Of a stretch of 64,000 nt of DNA, positions 1 to 9,400 are shown piece by piece. Both the position numbers and the translations under genes were made by a program. A model generated the notes under the pieces. It was given only the letters and a program-made list of their open reading frames with translations. It made no database searches and was not told the DNA's origin. The stretch is taken from NCBI GenBank assembly GCA_023245865.1, contig JAHFJN010000001.1:327649-391648 (forward strand), given 5' to 3'. How positions within the stretch are numbered: the stretch's first letter is position 1; each line of letters opens with the position of its first letter. The DNA is from Candidatus Peribacteria bacterium (GTDB lineage Bacteria; Patescibacteriota; Gracilibacteria; Peribacterales; Peribacteraceae).

Positions 1-1180
1 CCTTTTTCCCACCGCGCAGTTTCTTGCTTGTCAACTGAATGATCACCGAAAGCATCTCGAGCACAAAGACAAAACCGACGAGCGGCAAAATCAATGCCTG
101 GTCGATCATCATGGCAATGACAGCGAGCGTTCCGCCAAGCGCCAGAGAGCCCGTGTCACCCATGAAGAAGAGTGCCGGCGGGACATTGTGCCAAAGGAAA
201 GCGGCTATCGCACCGACGGAGACGCCACAGAATGCGCTGAGTATGTAAAGATGCTCGACGTAGGCAAGAATCCCAAACGCTCCGAATGCAATGACGAGGA
301 GACCTCCCGCAAGGCCGTCGAGGCCATCCGTGAAGTTGACGGCGTTCGCAGTACCGACGAGCACGAACATAAAAATAGGAATATACCAAAGCCCGACAAC
401 CACGTTGCCATACAGAGGAACGTGGACCTCGTTGATGTTCAAACGAAAGTAGAACCACAGTGCGCCCGCCAGACTAAGAATAAAAAGAGAGACAATCTTG
501 GGTACGACGCCGAGGCCACCCTTTCGCTTTTGTCCGAAGAGAAGCTTCTGCAGAAAATCATCAAGCACGGCGCCCGTGAGACCAAAGAAAATCATGATGA
601 ACAGAAAGAGTGCATACCATATGAACACTCCCGAGAGACCTGCATTCAGACTGAAGCCAGGGGCTGCTTGGGGGACTTTGAGAAAACCGACGAACAAATA
701 CAAAGATGCCGGAATGACAACAACCGCCGCCGCAATGACCAACTTTTTTATTTTCTTCATCGCTCTCTGCACACGCTGTTCATCTGTTCCCACAATGCTG
801 AGGTAATCATCAACCGCACCCAGAACGCCCAACGAAAAAAGCATGAATAAAGGCAAATAGACCTGACCACGTTGCAGCAGTGAATGATCAACAAAACCGA
901 GAAGGGAGAATAAACGAGATAAAAAGACCGTTAAGAAAATACCTCCCCAAATAAGAAGTCCGCCCATCGTCGGCGTGCCGAATTTATTTTGATGATACGT
1001 GCGAAAAATCGTCGGGTCCTTTCCATCCACTGTCTCGACACGCAATTGCTTTCCGATGTTATTGCGTCGAAGGAACGATACGAACCAGGGCGTAAGAAAC
1101 AAAACGATCGCGAAGGAAAGCAAACTGTAACCACCGATCGCGAGCAGTGAAATATCCGGTCGAACAGGAAGTGGATCCAT
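1..1180 (-). CDS. mraY: MraY, phospho-N-acetylmuramoyl-pentapeptide transferase (3' end cut by window edge)
   Basis: Integral membrane enzyme that transfers phospho-MurNAc-pentapeptide from UDP to undecaprenyl phosphate to form lipid I. The minus strand reads without a stop from an ATG at 1178-1180 to the window edge, about 393 codons. Visible motifs are the DD pair in AVDDYL (about residues 124-125), NFTDGLDGLAGG (about 280-291) and MGDTGSLALGG (about 338-348), all typical of MraY, with many hydrophobic segments between them. It follows dnaB by 23 bp, probably in the same transcript. The leader before the ATG is pyrimidine-rich (TCTCTTTCTCCT) with no Shine-Dalgarno motif. Only the extreme C-terminus is missing. 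Confidence 0.95.
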   Translation of the reverse strand, partial: MDPLPVRPDISLLAIGGYSLLSFAIVLFLTPWFVSFLRRNNIGKQLRVETVDGKDPTIFRTYHQNKFGTPTMGGLLIWGGIFLTVFLSRLFSLLGFVDHSLLQRGQVYLPLFMLFSLGVLGAVDDYLSIVGTDEQRVQRAMKKIKKLVIAAAVVVIPASLYLFVGFLKVPQAAPGFSLNAGLSGVFIWYALFLFIMIFFGLTGAVLDDFLQKLLFGQKRKGGLGVVPKIVSLFILSLAGALWFYFRLNINEVHVPLYGNVVVGLWYIPIFMFVLVGTANAVNFTDGLDGLAGGLLVIAFGAFGILAYVEHLYILSAFCGVSVGAIAAFLWHNVPPALFFMGDTGSLALGGTLAVIAMMIDQALILPLVGFVFVLEMLSVIIQLTSKKLRGGKK

Positions 1181-1203
1181 AGGAGAAAGAGACACATGCG
1201 ATA

Positions 1204-2562
1204 TTACGGACTCGCATGTACTTTGTCGATATCATAGAAACGCATCTGTTCCTTCTTGAATAGCAATTCGATTCTTCCGGTCGGACCATTGCGGTGCTTG
1301 CGGATAAAAATATCGGTCATGCCTTGACGGTCGCTGTCCTCATTGTAGTAATCCTCGCGGTACATCATGAGCACGATATCGGCGTCTTGCTCAATAGATC
1401 CGGACTCACGGAGGTCCGAGAGCTGCGGACTTTTGTCGGGTCGAGACTCCACGGCGCGTGACAACTGCGAGAGTGCGAGAACCGGAATTCGAAGCTCGCG
1501 GGCAATTTGCTTGATCGAGCGCGAGATTTCAGAAATTTCCTGCACGCGATTACCCGCATAACTGTTGTTGCCCGTCGACATCAACTGCAAGTAATCGACA
1601 ATGAGAAGATCGAGTCCATGCTCCATCTGGAGTCTGCGGGCTTTTGTGCGAAATTCCGGCATGGAGGAAGCGGAGGAATCATCGATGAAGATGTTCGCCT
1701 TACTGAGCTCGTCCATGATCGGCCCCATGTTCTGAAAGTCACTGTCATCGAGCTTGCCACGCTGCAGTTTCCAACTGTCAACACCAAGCATCGATGCAAA
1801 TAAACGATCGACGAGTTGCTCCTTGCTCATTTCGAGAGAAAATACTCCAACTGTTTTATGATTGCGGATTGCAGCATTGACCGCAATATTCAGAGCAAGA
1901 GCGGTCTTACCCATGCTCGGGCGCCCTGCAAGAATCACAAGATCGCTCGGCTGCAGACCGGAAAGCTTGTAATCGAGAGCCTGAAAACCTGTCGGCACAC
2001 CTTTGGTCGACGGATCGTCGGATGCGTGCAACTCCGCAAATTTCTCGTAACGTTCATCCAGAATATCGCGAATGTGAATGAATTTCTCTTTCAGGAACAT
2101 ATTCGTGATCTGAAAGACCGTCTTTTCGACTTCCTCCAGAAGCTCGGGGATCGGGCGTTCCATTTCGTAGCCGATTCCTGTAATTTTCCGTCCCGCATCG
2201 ATAATGCTGCGATGGAGCGCTTTCGCCTTCACGATCTGTCCGTACTGATACACGTGCGATGACGTCGGCACAGAGGACGCAAGCTCCGCCAAAAATGCAC
2301 TGCCGCCGATCTGCTGGACAGCCTTGTCATTCGCAAGCTTGTTGCTCACGGTGACAAAATCAATCGGCTCATGTGCGAGGTATAATTGAAAAATTGCCTG
2401 GAATACCAAACGGTTCGTGGGATCATAGAAATCTTCCGGCTTCAGAAAGTCTGAAATCTTGATGATTGCTTCCGGATCAAGCAGGAGTGCACCGAGCACG
2501 GTTCTCTCCGCCTCGAGCGCATGTGGTGGCACATCGAACATGGTAGAAGCGACAGGAGACAT
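1204..2562 (-). CDS. dnaB: Replicative DNA helicase DnaB
   Basis: Hexameric 5'-3' fork helicase of 452 aa, a normal family length. The N-terminal domain covers about residues 10-110. The RecA-like ATPase core has Walker A GRPSMGKTA (213-221), the FSLEMSKEQL motif, Walker B LLIVDYLQLM, and the DnaB signatures ALSQLSRAVE and DLRESGSIEQDADIV. It sits between a Nudix gene (23 bp upstream) and mraY (23 bp downstream). The gap before its ATG is pyrimidine-rich (CTCCTTTCCATCTCTC) and has no purine Shine-Dalgarno motif. No intein is seen. Confidence 0.97.
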   Translation of the reverse strand: MSPVASTMFDVPPHALEAERTVLGALLLDPEAIIKISDFLKPEDFYDPTNRLVFQAIFQLYLAHEPIDFVTVSNKLANDKAVQQIGGSAFLAELASSVPTSSHVYQYGQIVKAKALHRSIIDAGRKITGIGYEMERPIPELLEEVEKTVFQITNMFLKEKFIHIRDILDERYEKFAELHASDDPSTKGVPTGFQALDYKLSGLQPSDLVILAGRPSMGKTALALNIAVNAAIRNHKTVGVFSLEMSKEQLVDRLFASMLGVDSWKLQRGKLDDSDFQNMGPIMDELSKANIFIDDSSASSMPEFRTKARRLQMEHGLDLLIVDYLQLMSTGNNSYAGNRVQEISEISRSIKQIARELRIPVLALSQLSRAVESRPDKSPQLSDLRESGSIEQDADIVLMMYREDYYNEDSDRQGMTDIFIRKHRNGPTGRIELLFKKEQMRFYDIDKVHASP

Positions 2563-2585
2563 GAGAGATGGAAAGGAGTCTCAGT

Positions 2586-3095
2586 CTATGAGCGTTCTCG
2601 CATGTACGCAAGGAGTGCAAACGCACTGGTGACATGAATTTTCTTACTGGCCAGTACGCGATCCAGAGCTTGTCCAAGGGGCAGCTCATGGACTTCGATA
2701 AATTCATCACTGTCAGCCTGAAGAGGATCTCTCACAAGTTGCTTGCCAACAAAGATATGGTGCGTCATTTCGATCGATTCGGAATTATTCACAGAGTAAA
2801 AATGTTGCAAGTCATCTGAACGAAAACCGGTCTCTTCACGCAATTCTCGCTGTGCTGCTCGCATGGCATCCGTCTCTTTATCCACCTTACCGCTCGGCAA
2901 CATCCAGATGTAATCTCTGTAGAAAGGCCGATATTCGCGAAGGATCAAAACCGTGTCGTCACTCGGGATAGCAAGAATATGAGCACTATCACACCGGTGA
3001 ACGCGAGCGGCTGTACGTGATCTGCCATCGGGCAATGACTCAGAGTCCATCGTTATTTTCCATCCAAAGCCGCTGTAGAGCTCCTCAGAATCCAT
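2586..3095 (-). CDS. Nudix hydrolase, ADP-ribose pyrophosphatase-like
   Basis: Protein of 169 aa, probably hydrolysing a nucleoside diphosphate linked to another moiety such as ADP-ribose. The Nudix helix GKVDKETDAMRAAQRELREE is followed by TGF. The REL-EE metal-binding core is intact, but the first conserved Glu (position 7 of the box) is Thr, with a Glu one place earlier. The flanking VLILREYRPFYRDYIWMLPSG segment and SDEFIEV ending fit the ADP-ribose pyrophosphatase branch. The ATG overlaps the recA stop (TGATG), so translation is probably coupled to recA; a TTG one codon earlier is an alternative start. The substrate is inferred. Confidence 0.88.
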   Translation of the reverse strand: MDSEELYSGFGWKITMDSESLPDGRSRTAARVHRCDSAHILAIPSDDTVLILREYRPFYRDYIWMLPSGKVDKETDAMRAAQRELREETGFRSDDLQHFYSVNNSESIEMTHHIFVGKQLVRDPLQADSDEFIEVHELPLGQALDRVLASKKIHVTSAFALLAYMRERS

Positions 3096-4180
3096 CAAGC
3101 TATATCGGCCTTTGTACGAATCTGTTTCTCGATTGCGTGATAGAGTTTCTGATTGGTGGCAAGCGTCAATTTCGCCTGTTCACGACCTTGGCCGAGTGCC
3201 TCCTCACCGTAACGGAAGTGGGCACCTGATTTTTCAATGATCCCATAGCGAACGCCGAGGTCGAGCAGATCACCCTCCTTGCTGATGCCACGTGCGTAAA
3301 GGATGTCGAACTCGGCTTGGCGGAAGGGTGGAGCGACTTTATTTTTCACCACCTTCACCCGAGTTTTATTCCCGATGATTTCCTGAACGTCTGCTCCCTC
3401 ACCTGCAATCTTCTCGACAATTTTGTCGATCCTGCGAACATCCAAGCGCAAACTGGCATAGAATTTCAACGCATTGCCTCCGGTGGTGGTTTCGGGATTT
3501 CCGAACATGACGCCGATCTTCATGCGCATTTGGTTGATGAAGATGACCGAGCAATTGGTCTTACTCACGATTGCGGTGAGTTTTCTCAGTGCCTGGCTCA
3601 TGAGGCGTGCATGCAGCCCCATGTGACTGTCGCCCATTGCACCCTCAATCTCCGCGCGCGGAGTCAGAGCCGCAACCGAGTCGATGACGATCAGATCGAT
3701 ACCTCCAGAACGGACGAGCGTTTCCGTGATCGCGAGCGCCTGCTCTCCGTCATCCGGCTGCGAAACGAAGAGGCTGTCAATATCAACACCGATCTTTTTT
3801 GCGTACGAAGGATCGAGAGCGTGTTCTGCATCAATAAAAGCAGCTCTGCCACCGCGTTTCTGGACCTCGGAAATGGCATGGAGCGCAATCGTCGTTTTAC
3901 CGGATGATTCCGGTCCGAAAATTTCAATGATGCGACCGACGGGGATACCGCCGCCGAGCGCAATATCGAGGGAAAGCGAACCGGAAGGGAATTTTGCAAC
4001 GTGCATTGCGATCTTTTCACCCATTTGCATGATCGATCCATCACCGTATTCCTTCTTGATCTGTGCGAGGGCATTTTGAACAGCCGCCAGCTTCACAGTG
4101 TCGAGAGAGGAAGGCTTAGCCGGAACCTTGTGCATAGATGCATCCATCGTGGGACTGAGTGTAGCAGAGGACTTTGCCAT
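3095..4180 (-). CDS. recA: RecA recombinase
   Basis: Strand-exchange ATPase and SOS co-protease, 361 aa from the ATG at 4180 (MAKSSATL). Walker [10 protein letters not shown] lies at about 89-97, and [51 protein letters not shown] follow as in canonical RecA. The C-terminus (RTKADIA) lacks the usual acidic tail. An in-frame upstream extension to 4228 lies inside the promoter/operator region, so the 4180 start is preferred. The promoter is at 4227-4255 and two GGTGTA-N6-TACACC-like boxes flank it. The Nudix gene follows in TGATG overlap. Confidence 0.97.
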   Translation of the reverse strand: MAKSSATLSPTMDASMHKVPAKPSSLDTVKLAAVQNALAQIKKEYGDGSIMQMGEKIAMHVAKFPSGSLSLDIALGGGIPVGRIIEIFGPESSGKTTIALHAISEVQKRGGRAAFIDAEHALDPSYAKKIGVDIDSLFVSQPDDGEQALAITETLVRSGGIDLIVIDSVAALTPRAEIEGAMGDSHMGLHARLMSQALRKLTAIVSKTNCSVIFINQMRMKIGVMFGNPETTTGGNALKFYASLRLDVRRIDKIVEKIAGEGADVQEIIGNKTRVKVVKNKVAPPFRQAEFDILYARGISKEGDLLDLGVRYGIIEKSGAHFRYGEEALGQGREQAKLTLATNQKLYHAIEKQIRTKADIA

Positions 4181-4207
4181 ACGTAGATAGGAAAGAGGAA
4201 GTAGAAT

Positions 4208-4225
4208 GGTATATGAACGTACACC
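4208..4225 (-). promoter_or_regulatory. Proximal SOS-like operator of recA
   Basis: On the recA strand this reads GGTGTA-CGTTCA-TATACC, an imperfect 18-bp palindrome. It lies just downstream of the -10 hexamer and covers the expected transcription start. It shares the 9-mer GGGTGTACG with the distal box at 4289-4306 and the box at 21984-22001. A LexA-type repressor site is inferred; no lexA gene is in the window. Confidence 0.6.
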
Positions 4226-4226
4226 C

Positions 4227-4255
4227 ACTATGTTCTACCGCGCGTGAAGGGTCAA
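4227..4255 (-). promoter_or_regulatory. recA promoter
   Basis: On the minus strand, TTGACC (4250-4255) and CATAGT (4227-4232) are separated by 17 bp. The start would be near 4220, giving a leader of about 40 nt that ends in the pyrimidine-rich TTCCTCTTTCC before the ATG. Confidence 0.55.
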
Positions 4256-4288
4256 GAAAATGCGATTGCAGGATAATAGAGATATGTT

Positions 4289-4306
4289 GGTGTATTATCG
4301 TACACC
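4289..4306 (-). promoter_or_regulatory. Distal SOS-like operator of recA
   Basis: A perfect-arm palindrome, GGTGTA-CGATAA-TACACC on the minus strand, overlaps the last codons and stop (TAA) of the upstream lipoprotein gene. It is 81 bp upstream of the proximal box, a spacing that could allow cooperative or looped repression. Confidence 0.6.
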
Positions 4307-5113
4307 CAATTTTACACAGACTCCAATCCCTGCTGCCTGGTCCGTCACTTCGCAGTACTGCCCAACAGGACACAAAATCCCCGCAGCACCCCCACAAGCT
4401 GTTCCTTTGATGTGCGATCCCGAGCCAGTGCTCAGTGATCCGCTGCCCGAACGAGAAGAGGAAGATGCTGAAAATTGGATGGAGGAGAGAATGCGAGCAA
4501 TGTCCTGTGTCCCGAAGGAGAACACAATGATGTCGCGGCCGTTTTGAATGAAAACAGCATCGCCCAGAGCCTTATGAACTCGAATGGCACTGCGCCCTCC
4601 CACAAGGATACGAACATCGTTCGGAAGGCCGGTCAGGACCGATCGACTGACGCGGAGCTGTGGAGCGGTTGCTCCCGTCTGGGAAAAAGCGATACCATCA
4701 TCGAAGAGTGTTGCAGACCACCCCATGGGAACGGAAAAAGAAACATGAAGAGAAGGAATTTCGAAATGGCGGGAGGGGAATTGCACCAATGTCACCGTAT
4801 CTGCAAGAAGAACCGGCAGATCAAAATCGTTTGTATTGGGTTCAAGAATGCCATGAAGGACAATGTCCAATCCCTCATACTCACGCAAATTAAGCGTATG
4901 GCTCTCAACGTAGATGACATCTTTACCATGCTGCCGCAACAGATGCGTCCCGCGCCGTGTCAGCGAAAGCTCCGCCTTTAGGAGCGTTCCGGTCATCGTC
5001 ACGGGGCCGGACGGTAAGGGGGCAGGGACGACGCGCTTGCAGGCATTCATCGAAAGAACAACGAAAATCAAAAGAGCGCATGCCGGAATCAACGCTTTTT
5101 TGAGGAGGTCCAT
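4295..5113 (-). CDS. Exported protein/lipoprotein with OB-like domain and cysteine-rich tail
   Basis: Unrecognised 272-aa envelope protein. The N-terminus has a lysine and a hydrophobic segment ending LSMNAC, a weak lipobox. Residues of about 40-105 (GTLL...GTHLL...LNLREYEGLDIVLHG) resemble a segment of the lipoprotein at 57747, and a second domain (SVPMGWSATLFDDGIAF) also aligns loosely with it. A Ser/Gly-rich linker precedes a short cysteine module (CGGAAGILCPVGQYC...GVCV). It starts 18 bp after the stop of the sigma-4/HARE gene, probably in one operon. The stop lies within the distal recA operator. Function is unknown. Confidence 0.8.
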   Translation of the reverse strand: MDLLKKALIPACALLIFVVLSMNACKRVVPAPLPSGPVTMTGTLLKAELSLTRRGTHLLRQHGKDVIYVESHTLNLREYEGLDIVLHGILEPNTNDFDLPVLLADTVTLVQFPSRHFEIPSLHVSFSVPMGWSATLFDDGIAFSQTGATAPQLRVSRSVLTGLPNDVRILVGGRSAIRVHKALGDAVFIQNGRDIIVFSFGTQDIARILSSIQFSASSSSRSGSGSLSTGSGSHIKGTACGGAAGILCPVGQYCEVTDQAAGIGVCVKLGVR

Positions 5114-5131
5114 GGGAGCGTTAGTGTGCTC

Positions 5132-6220
5132 CTATTTCTTACTCGCATCAAACGAGTACACCGCACGACCGACGCGGACGAAGTACGGCATCTTCTGCAG
5201 ATTCAGAGAAATGGTGCCGACCTTGACCGTGCGCTGCTTGGCGACCTCGGTGATGATTTCCTTTTTACTCAAAGGACCTTTCTCCTTGAGGATCAACTCA
5301 ATGACATCAGCGACCGTTCCCGGCTCGTAGCCCCACTCGCGAAGGGCGTACAGGCCGCGTCCGACGAGGACGAATTGCGGGTAACGGATGAGTTCGTTAT
5401 GGACCGCTTGGACAGTGACGTTCTTATGGTCAAAACGTGTTTCACGTATGCGATTGGCGATCTCCATGAAATGAAGAGGGGATCCGCTCTTGCGAAGGAT
5501 GATTTCCACTTTGTCTCTGATACTTCGCGGTCGGACGAAGCGCCACTCAGTAAGACCCCAGCCTTCATCGATTTCCCGAAGTCGCTCGTCGATGGTCATA
5601 CAACTGTTGTTCAGTTCCTTGCTTGGGATGCGATCCTTAAAAAGGTTCAGCGCTTGCACAGCGGAGACGAGTTCGTCCTTTTTCATACAGGACCTGCGCT
5701 TCTTGAGAATTTTAACGATGTTCTCGACGATCAGGGAAACATCTTCCATTGCAAGGGACTCGAGCCGCCAGAAAGGAATGAATGTGCCGCTGTGACCGGA
5801 AGTGTTCATTTCGGTGTCGATCGAGAACGAGAGGCGCAGCACTGCTCCGTCGAGCTCCGTACTCTGCGGCATACGCTTAAGGACCTGGCTGATCAATTCG
5901 TCTTCACGCATCACGCCACCACTCACACGCAGAATGCCCTTCGCAAGCTCATTGACATCATTGAGTTTTGTCGTGCGGACGGTTCTTCGAAGCTTCGAGA
6001 GAGCGATGCCTTCGATTTGACGAATACGCTCGCGCGTGACCTTGAAATGCTTGCCGATTTTTTCGAGTGTTTGCTTCGGCTGACCCTGCAACGCGAACCG
6101 ACGCTTGATCACCATGGACTCCTTCTCCGTCAGGACCAAAAACAAATCATCGAGCAATGATTGGAGATTCACTGCGAGTTTCGTCGTGACGGGAGTGATG
6201 GTGGAGGAGGCGTCAGCCAT
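5132..6220 (-). CDS. Sigma-70 region 4 / HARE-HTH regulatory protein
   Basis: DNA-binding protein of 362 aa from the ATG at 6220 (MADASSTI). Residues 30-80 (LTEKESMVIKRRF...TLEKIGKHFKVTRERIRQIE) are a sigma-70 region 4 helix-turn-helix, but regions 2 and 3 are absent. The C-terminal part carries a HARE-type winged helix (SPLHFMEIANRIRE...VGRGLYALREWGY), then a second similar unit ending VGRAVYSF. HARE domains also occur in the RNA polymerase delta subunit, so a role at RNA polymerase is inferred. An in-frame extension to 6331 is possible but poorly conserved in character. A promoter lies at 6364-6391. Confidence 0.85.
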   Translation of the reverse strand: MADASSTITPVTTKLAVNLQSLLDDLFLVLTEKESMVIKRRFALQGQPKQTLEKIGKHFKVTRERIRQIEGIALSKLRRTVRTTKLNDVNELAKGILRVSGGVMREDELISQVLKRMPQSTELDGAVLRLSFSIDTEMNTSGHSGTFIPFWRLESLAMEDVSLIVENIVKILKKRRSCMKKDELVSAVQALNLFKDRIPSKELNNSCMTIDERLREIDEGWGLTEWRFVRPRSIRDKVEIILRKSGSPLHFMEIANRIRETRFDHKNVTVQAVHNELIRYPQFVLVGRGLYALREWGYEPGTVADVIELILKEKGPLSKKEIITEVAKQRTVKVGTISLNLQKMPYFVRVGRAVYSFDASKK

Positions 6221-6363
6221 ACGTGTGCGGATGGAAATAAAGAACAACCCTCGTTTTACCAGAACATTGACAGAAGCAAAAGATCTTCCTTTGGTTCGTC
6301 TGGACGAATGTCCGTGCTTATTGTTATGCACTAGACATGAGGGTGTTCAAGGAGCGGAGTAAT

Positions 6364-6391
6364 AAAATATAGTATTTTGAGAGTTTGTCAA
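6364..6391 (-). promoter_or_regulatory. Promoter of the sigma-4/HARE gene
   Basis: On the minus strand, TTGACA (6386-6391) is followed after 16 bp by TATTTT (6364-6369). The transcript would carry a leader of about 135 nt before the ATG at 6220, which is long for this window. The 219-bp gap up to the purL stop at 6440 shows nothing else. Confidence 0.55.
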
Positions 6392-6439
6392 TGTTTATAT
6401 ACTGTCACATAAGGCAGAGAAATTGCGAATGTATAGATT

Positions 6440-9400
6440 CTACTGAAAATAAGCGATACCGGACTCAAAGATACGCATGCCCTTTCGTTCTGTCGGGACA
6501 TTGATGGATAAACCGGAAAGCGCGCGCTCGGGATGCGCCATCATTCCAAAGATCCTGCCGGTGTCGTCGGTGAGCGCTGCGATTGAAGCCTCCGAACCGT
6601 TGGGATTGCCCACATATTGGAATGGCACTTGGCCTTTTTGCCAGACATCACGCTGTGCCTGTATGAGTTTTCCTTCCCCGTGCGCGATTGGAAAATCGGC
6701 GACATCACCGGTGACAAATTGCGACATCCACGGGGAGAGAACGGATGTCACGCGGTGACGAACGTTCGTGCTCAGGAAATGACCGCAGTCATTGTGCGTG
6801 AGCGTAGCATCGTCTTCCTCGAGCATCCGAATGTTCCCTGTCAGCAGTCCCGACTTGATCAGAGTCTGGAAGCCGTTGCAGATGCCAAGAACCAGTCCGC
6901 CTCGATCTCTGAGGCGGTGCATCGCATCTGCGATGCGCGGCGAGCGAAGAACCGCGGCACCGAATTTTCCGGATCCCTTCGGTTCATCACCCGCGCTGAA
7001 TCCTCCGGGGAGTGCGATGATCTGGGACCTGTCGATCACATCCGCAAAGCGTCCGACGGATTCCTCGATTTTTGCACGCGTGAGATTCACGAAAACCGGT
7101 ACTTCAATTTTTTTCGCACCGGCTGCCGTGAATGCATCGACCGTTTCATATTCACAGTTCGTCCCAGGCAGAACAAGGACGCCGACCTTCGGATGCACGA
7201 TACGTTTGATATCGCTGCTGCGAGCAGCGCGCATGGTAAACGGCTCCTTGGAAACATCGACACCGTCACCACTTGCTGCCTGCGTACGCGGGAATACCGG
7301 GTCGAGAGGGGATTCGTACGCTTCCACCAGATCCGCACGGTCAAAACAGGTCTGATCCGCGTCCATGATCCGCAACCGGCTGTTAGCTCCGGTTCTCCCG
7401 ATCCTGGAATACGGGAGACCTTCAAATAATGCAGCAGGATCAGCCCCATCCGGAATCTCGACCACGATGGAACCGTACTCCGGTGAAAACCAGTCGGATG
7501 GATCTGCAGGATTGTGACTGATGTCCGCGCCCACGCCGTTGCCGATGCTCATCTCAGTGAGTGCGGCTGCCAGACCACCGCTGTGCACGGCATGCGCGGA
7601 CAGAATGTTGCCTTTCTTCGCCTGCTTGTGGACACGCTTCCACATATCACGCAGATTCTTCCAATCCGGCACGCTGCTAACATCACGCGGTGCGCGCAGA
7701 TGCACGATCGTACTGAACCTCTGCTGGAACTCCGAATGGATCGCACGCTTCGACTGCATCGTTGCGATCGCGAACGCGACGAGCGTTGGCGGGACATCGA
7801 TCCGATTGCCCGTGGTCTCGTCTGTAAAGGAACCGGACATGCTGTCCTTGCCGCCGATGGACGCCACACCGAGCATCTTTTCCGCGAGGTACTTGCCGAG
7901 CTGCGCGAGCATCGGCTTGCCCCACCGCTTGGCATCATCCCCGAGTTTTTCAAAGAAATTCTGCATTGTGAGACGCACATCTTTTCTTTTGCCACCCGTG
8001 GCAACGATGCGTGCGATGGCATCGACGACCGCATAGATCGCACCATGAAAGGGACTCTCGGCGGACAGATCCGGATCGAATCCGATCGACGAGGCGACAG
8101 CAGTCGTGGCGCCCGATGCCGGGAATTTGACGAGCGCTGCTTCGCTCGGACTCACCTGATGCCTGCCACCGTACGGATTTTTGACGGTGTTCGCACCGAC
8201 AGTACTGTCGAACCTCTGTTGGATCCCGCGCTTGGAACACACATTCAACCGGCCGAGATTCTGTATCCACTGCTGTGCCAGAGGGGCATCGGCATCAATT
8301 CCCTCCGGCAATCTTGTAAAGAAGGAGGCGATATCCGCAGGCAACGGCATATCAACATTCGCAGTTCGGGGTGCCCAGCCGCCGTTCAGGAAATTTCGAT
8401 CGAGATCGCAGATGGTGTTGCCTCGCCACTTCATCGTCAAAGCATCTTTATTCGTCACAATAGCCACCTGCGTCGCCTCCAGGTTTTCGGCCTCCGCGAG
8501 TTTGAGAAACTTTTTCAGATTCTTTCTGCTGACCACCACCGCCATGCGCTCCTGCGATTCGCTGATCGCGATTTCCGTACCGTCGAGACCTTTGTATTTG
8601 AGAGGCACCCTGTCGAGATCCACATCAAGTCCGTCACTGAGCTCACCGATCGCGACCGACACGCCGCCGGCTCCGAAGTCATTACAGCGCTTGATCAATT
8701 TGCTGACTTTGGGATTATTAAAAAGGCGCTGGATCATCCGTTCCCCCGGTGCGTTTCCTTTCTGCACTTCCACCCCGCACTCATCAATGGATGTTCGGCT
8801 GAGTCCGATGGATGATCCTGTCGCACCACCCATGCCGTCACGACCGGTGCGGCCGCCAAGCAAGATCACCACGTCCCCGTCCTCAGGATCCTCGCGGCAC
8901 ACGTTTTCAAGCGGCACCGCGCCGCCGACGAATCCGCATTCGAGCCTCTTGGCAACGAACCCACTGTGATACACCTCCACCACCTTTTGCGTTGGCACAC
9001 CAATCTGATTTCCATAACCGGAGTAGCCGGCAGCGGCCCCGGTCGTAATACGGCGCTGTGAGAGTTTACCGGGCAGTGTGTCACTGAGTGGAATACGCGG
9101 ATCGCCGCTGCCGCTGAGACGCATACCCATAAAGACATACGCTCTGCCCGACAGGGGATCACGGATCGCGCCACCCACGCACGTCGCTGCTCCGCCGTAC
9201 GGCTCGATTTCTGTCGGATGATTATGTGTTTCATTCTTGAACATGTAGAGCCACTGCTCGGTATGACCATCCTCGAACCGCACGGGCACAATGATGCTCG
9301 CTGCATTGTTCTCCTTCGAGTTCTCCATGTCGTCGAGTTTCCCCTTGGTTTTTAGCCGCTTCATGGAAAGCGTCGCCAACTCCATCAGGTTCGGCGGAGA

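Noticed and set aside
5126-6160. Long plus-strand open frame (344 codons) antisense to the sigma-4/HARE gene
   Set aside because: The minus-strand product has clear DNA-binding domains; the plus frame has no motif and looks like a codon-pattern shadow.
7514-8815. Plus-strand open frame of 433 codons inside purL
   Set aside because: purL motifs are unbroken on the other strand; the plus-strand translation is rich in His/Arg and has no family pattern.
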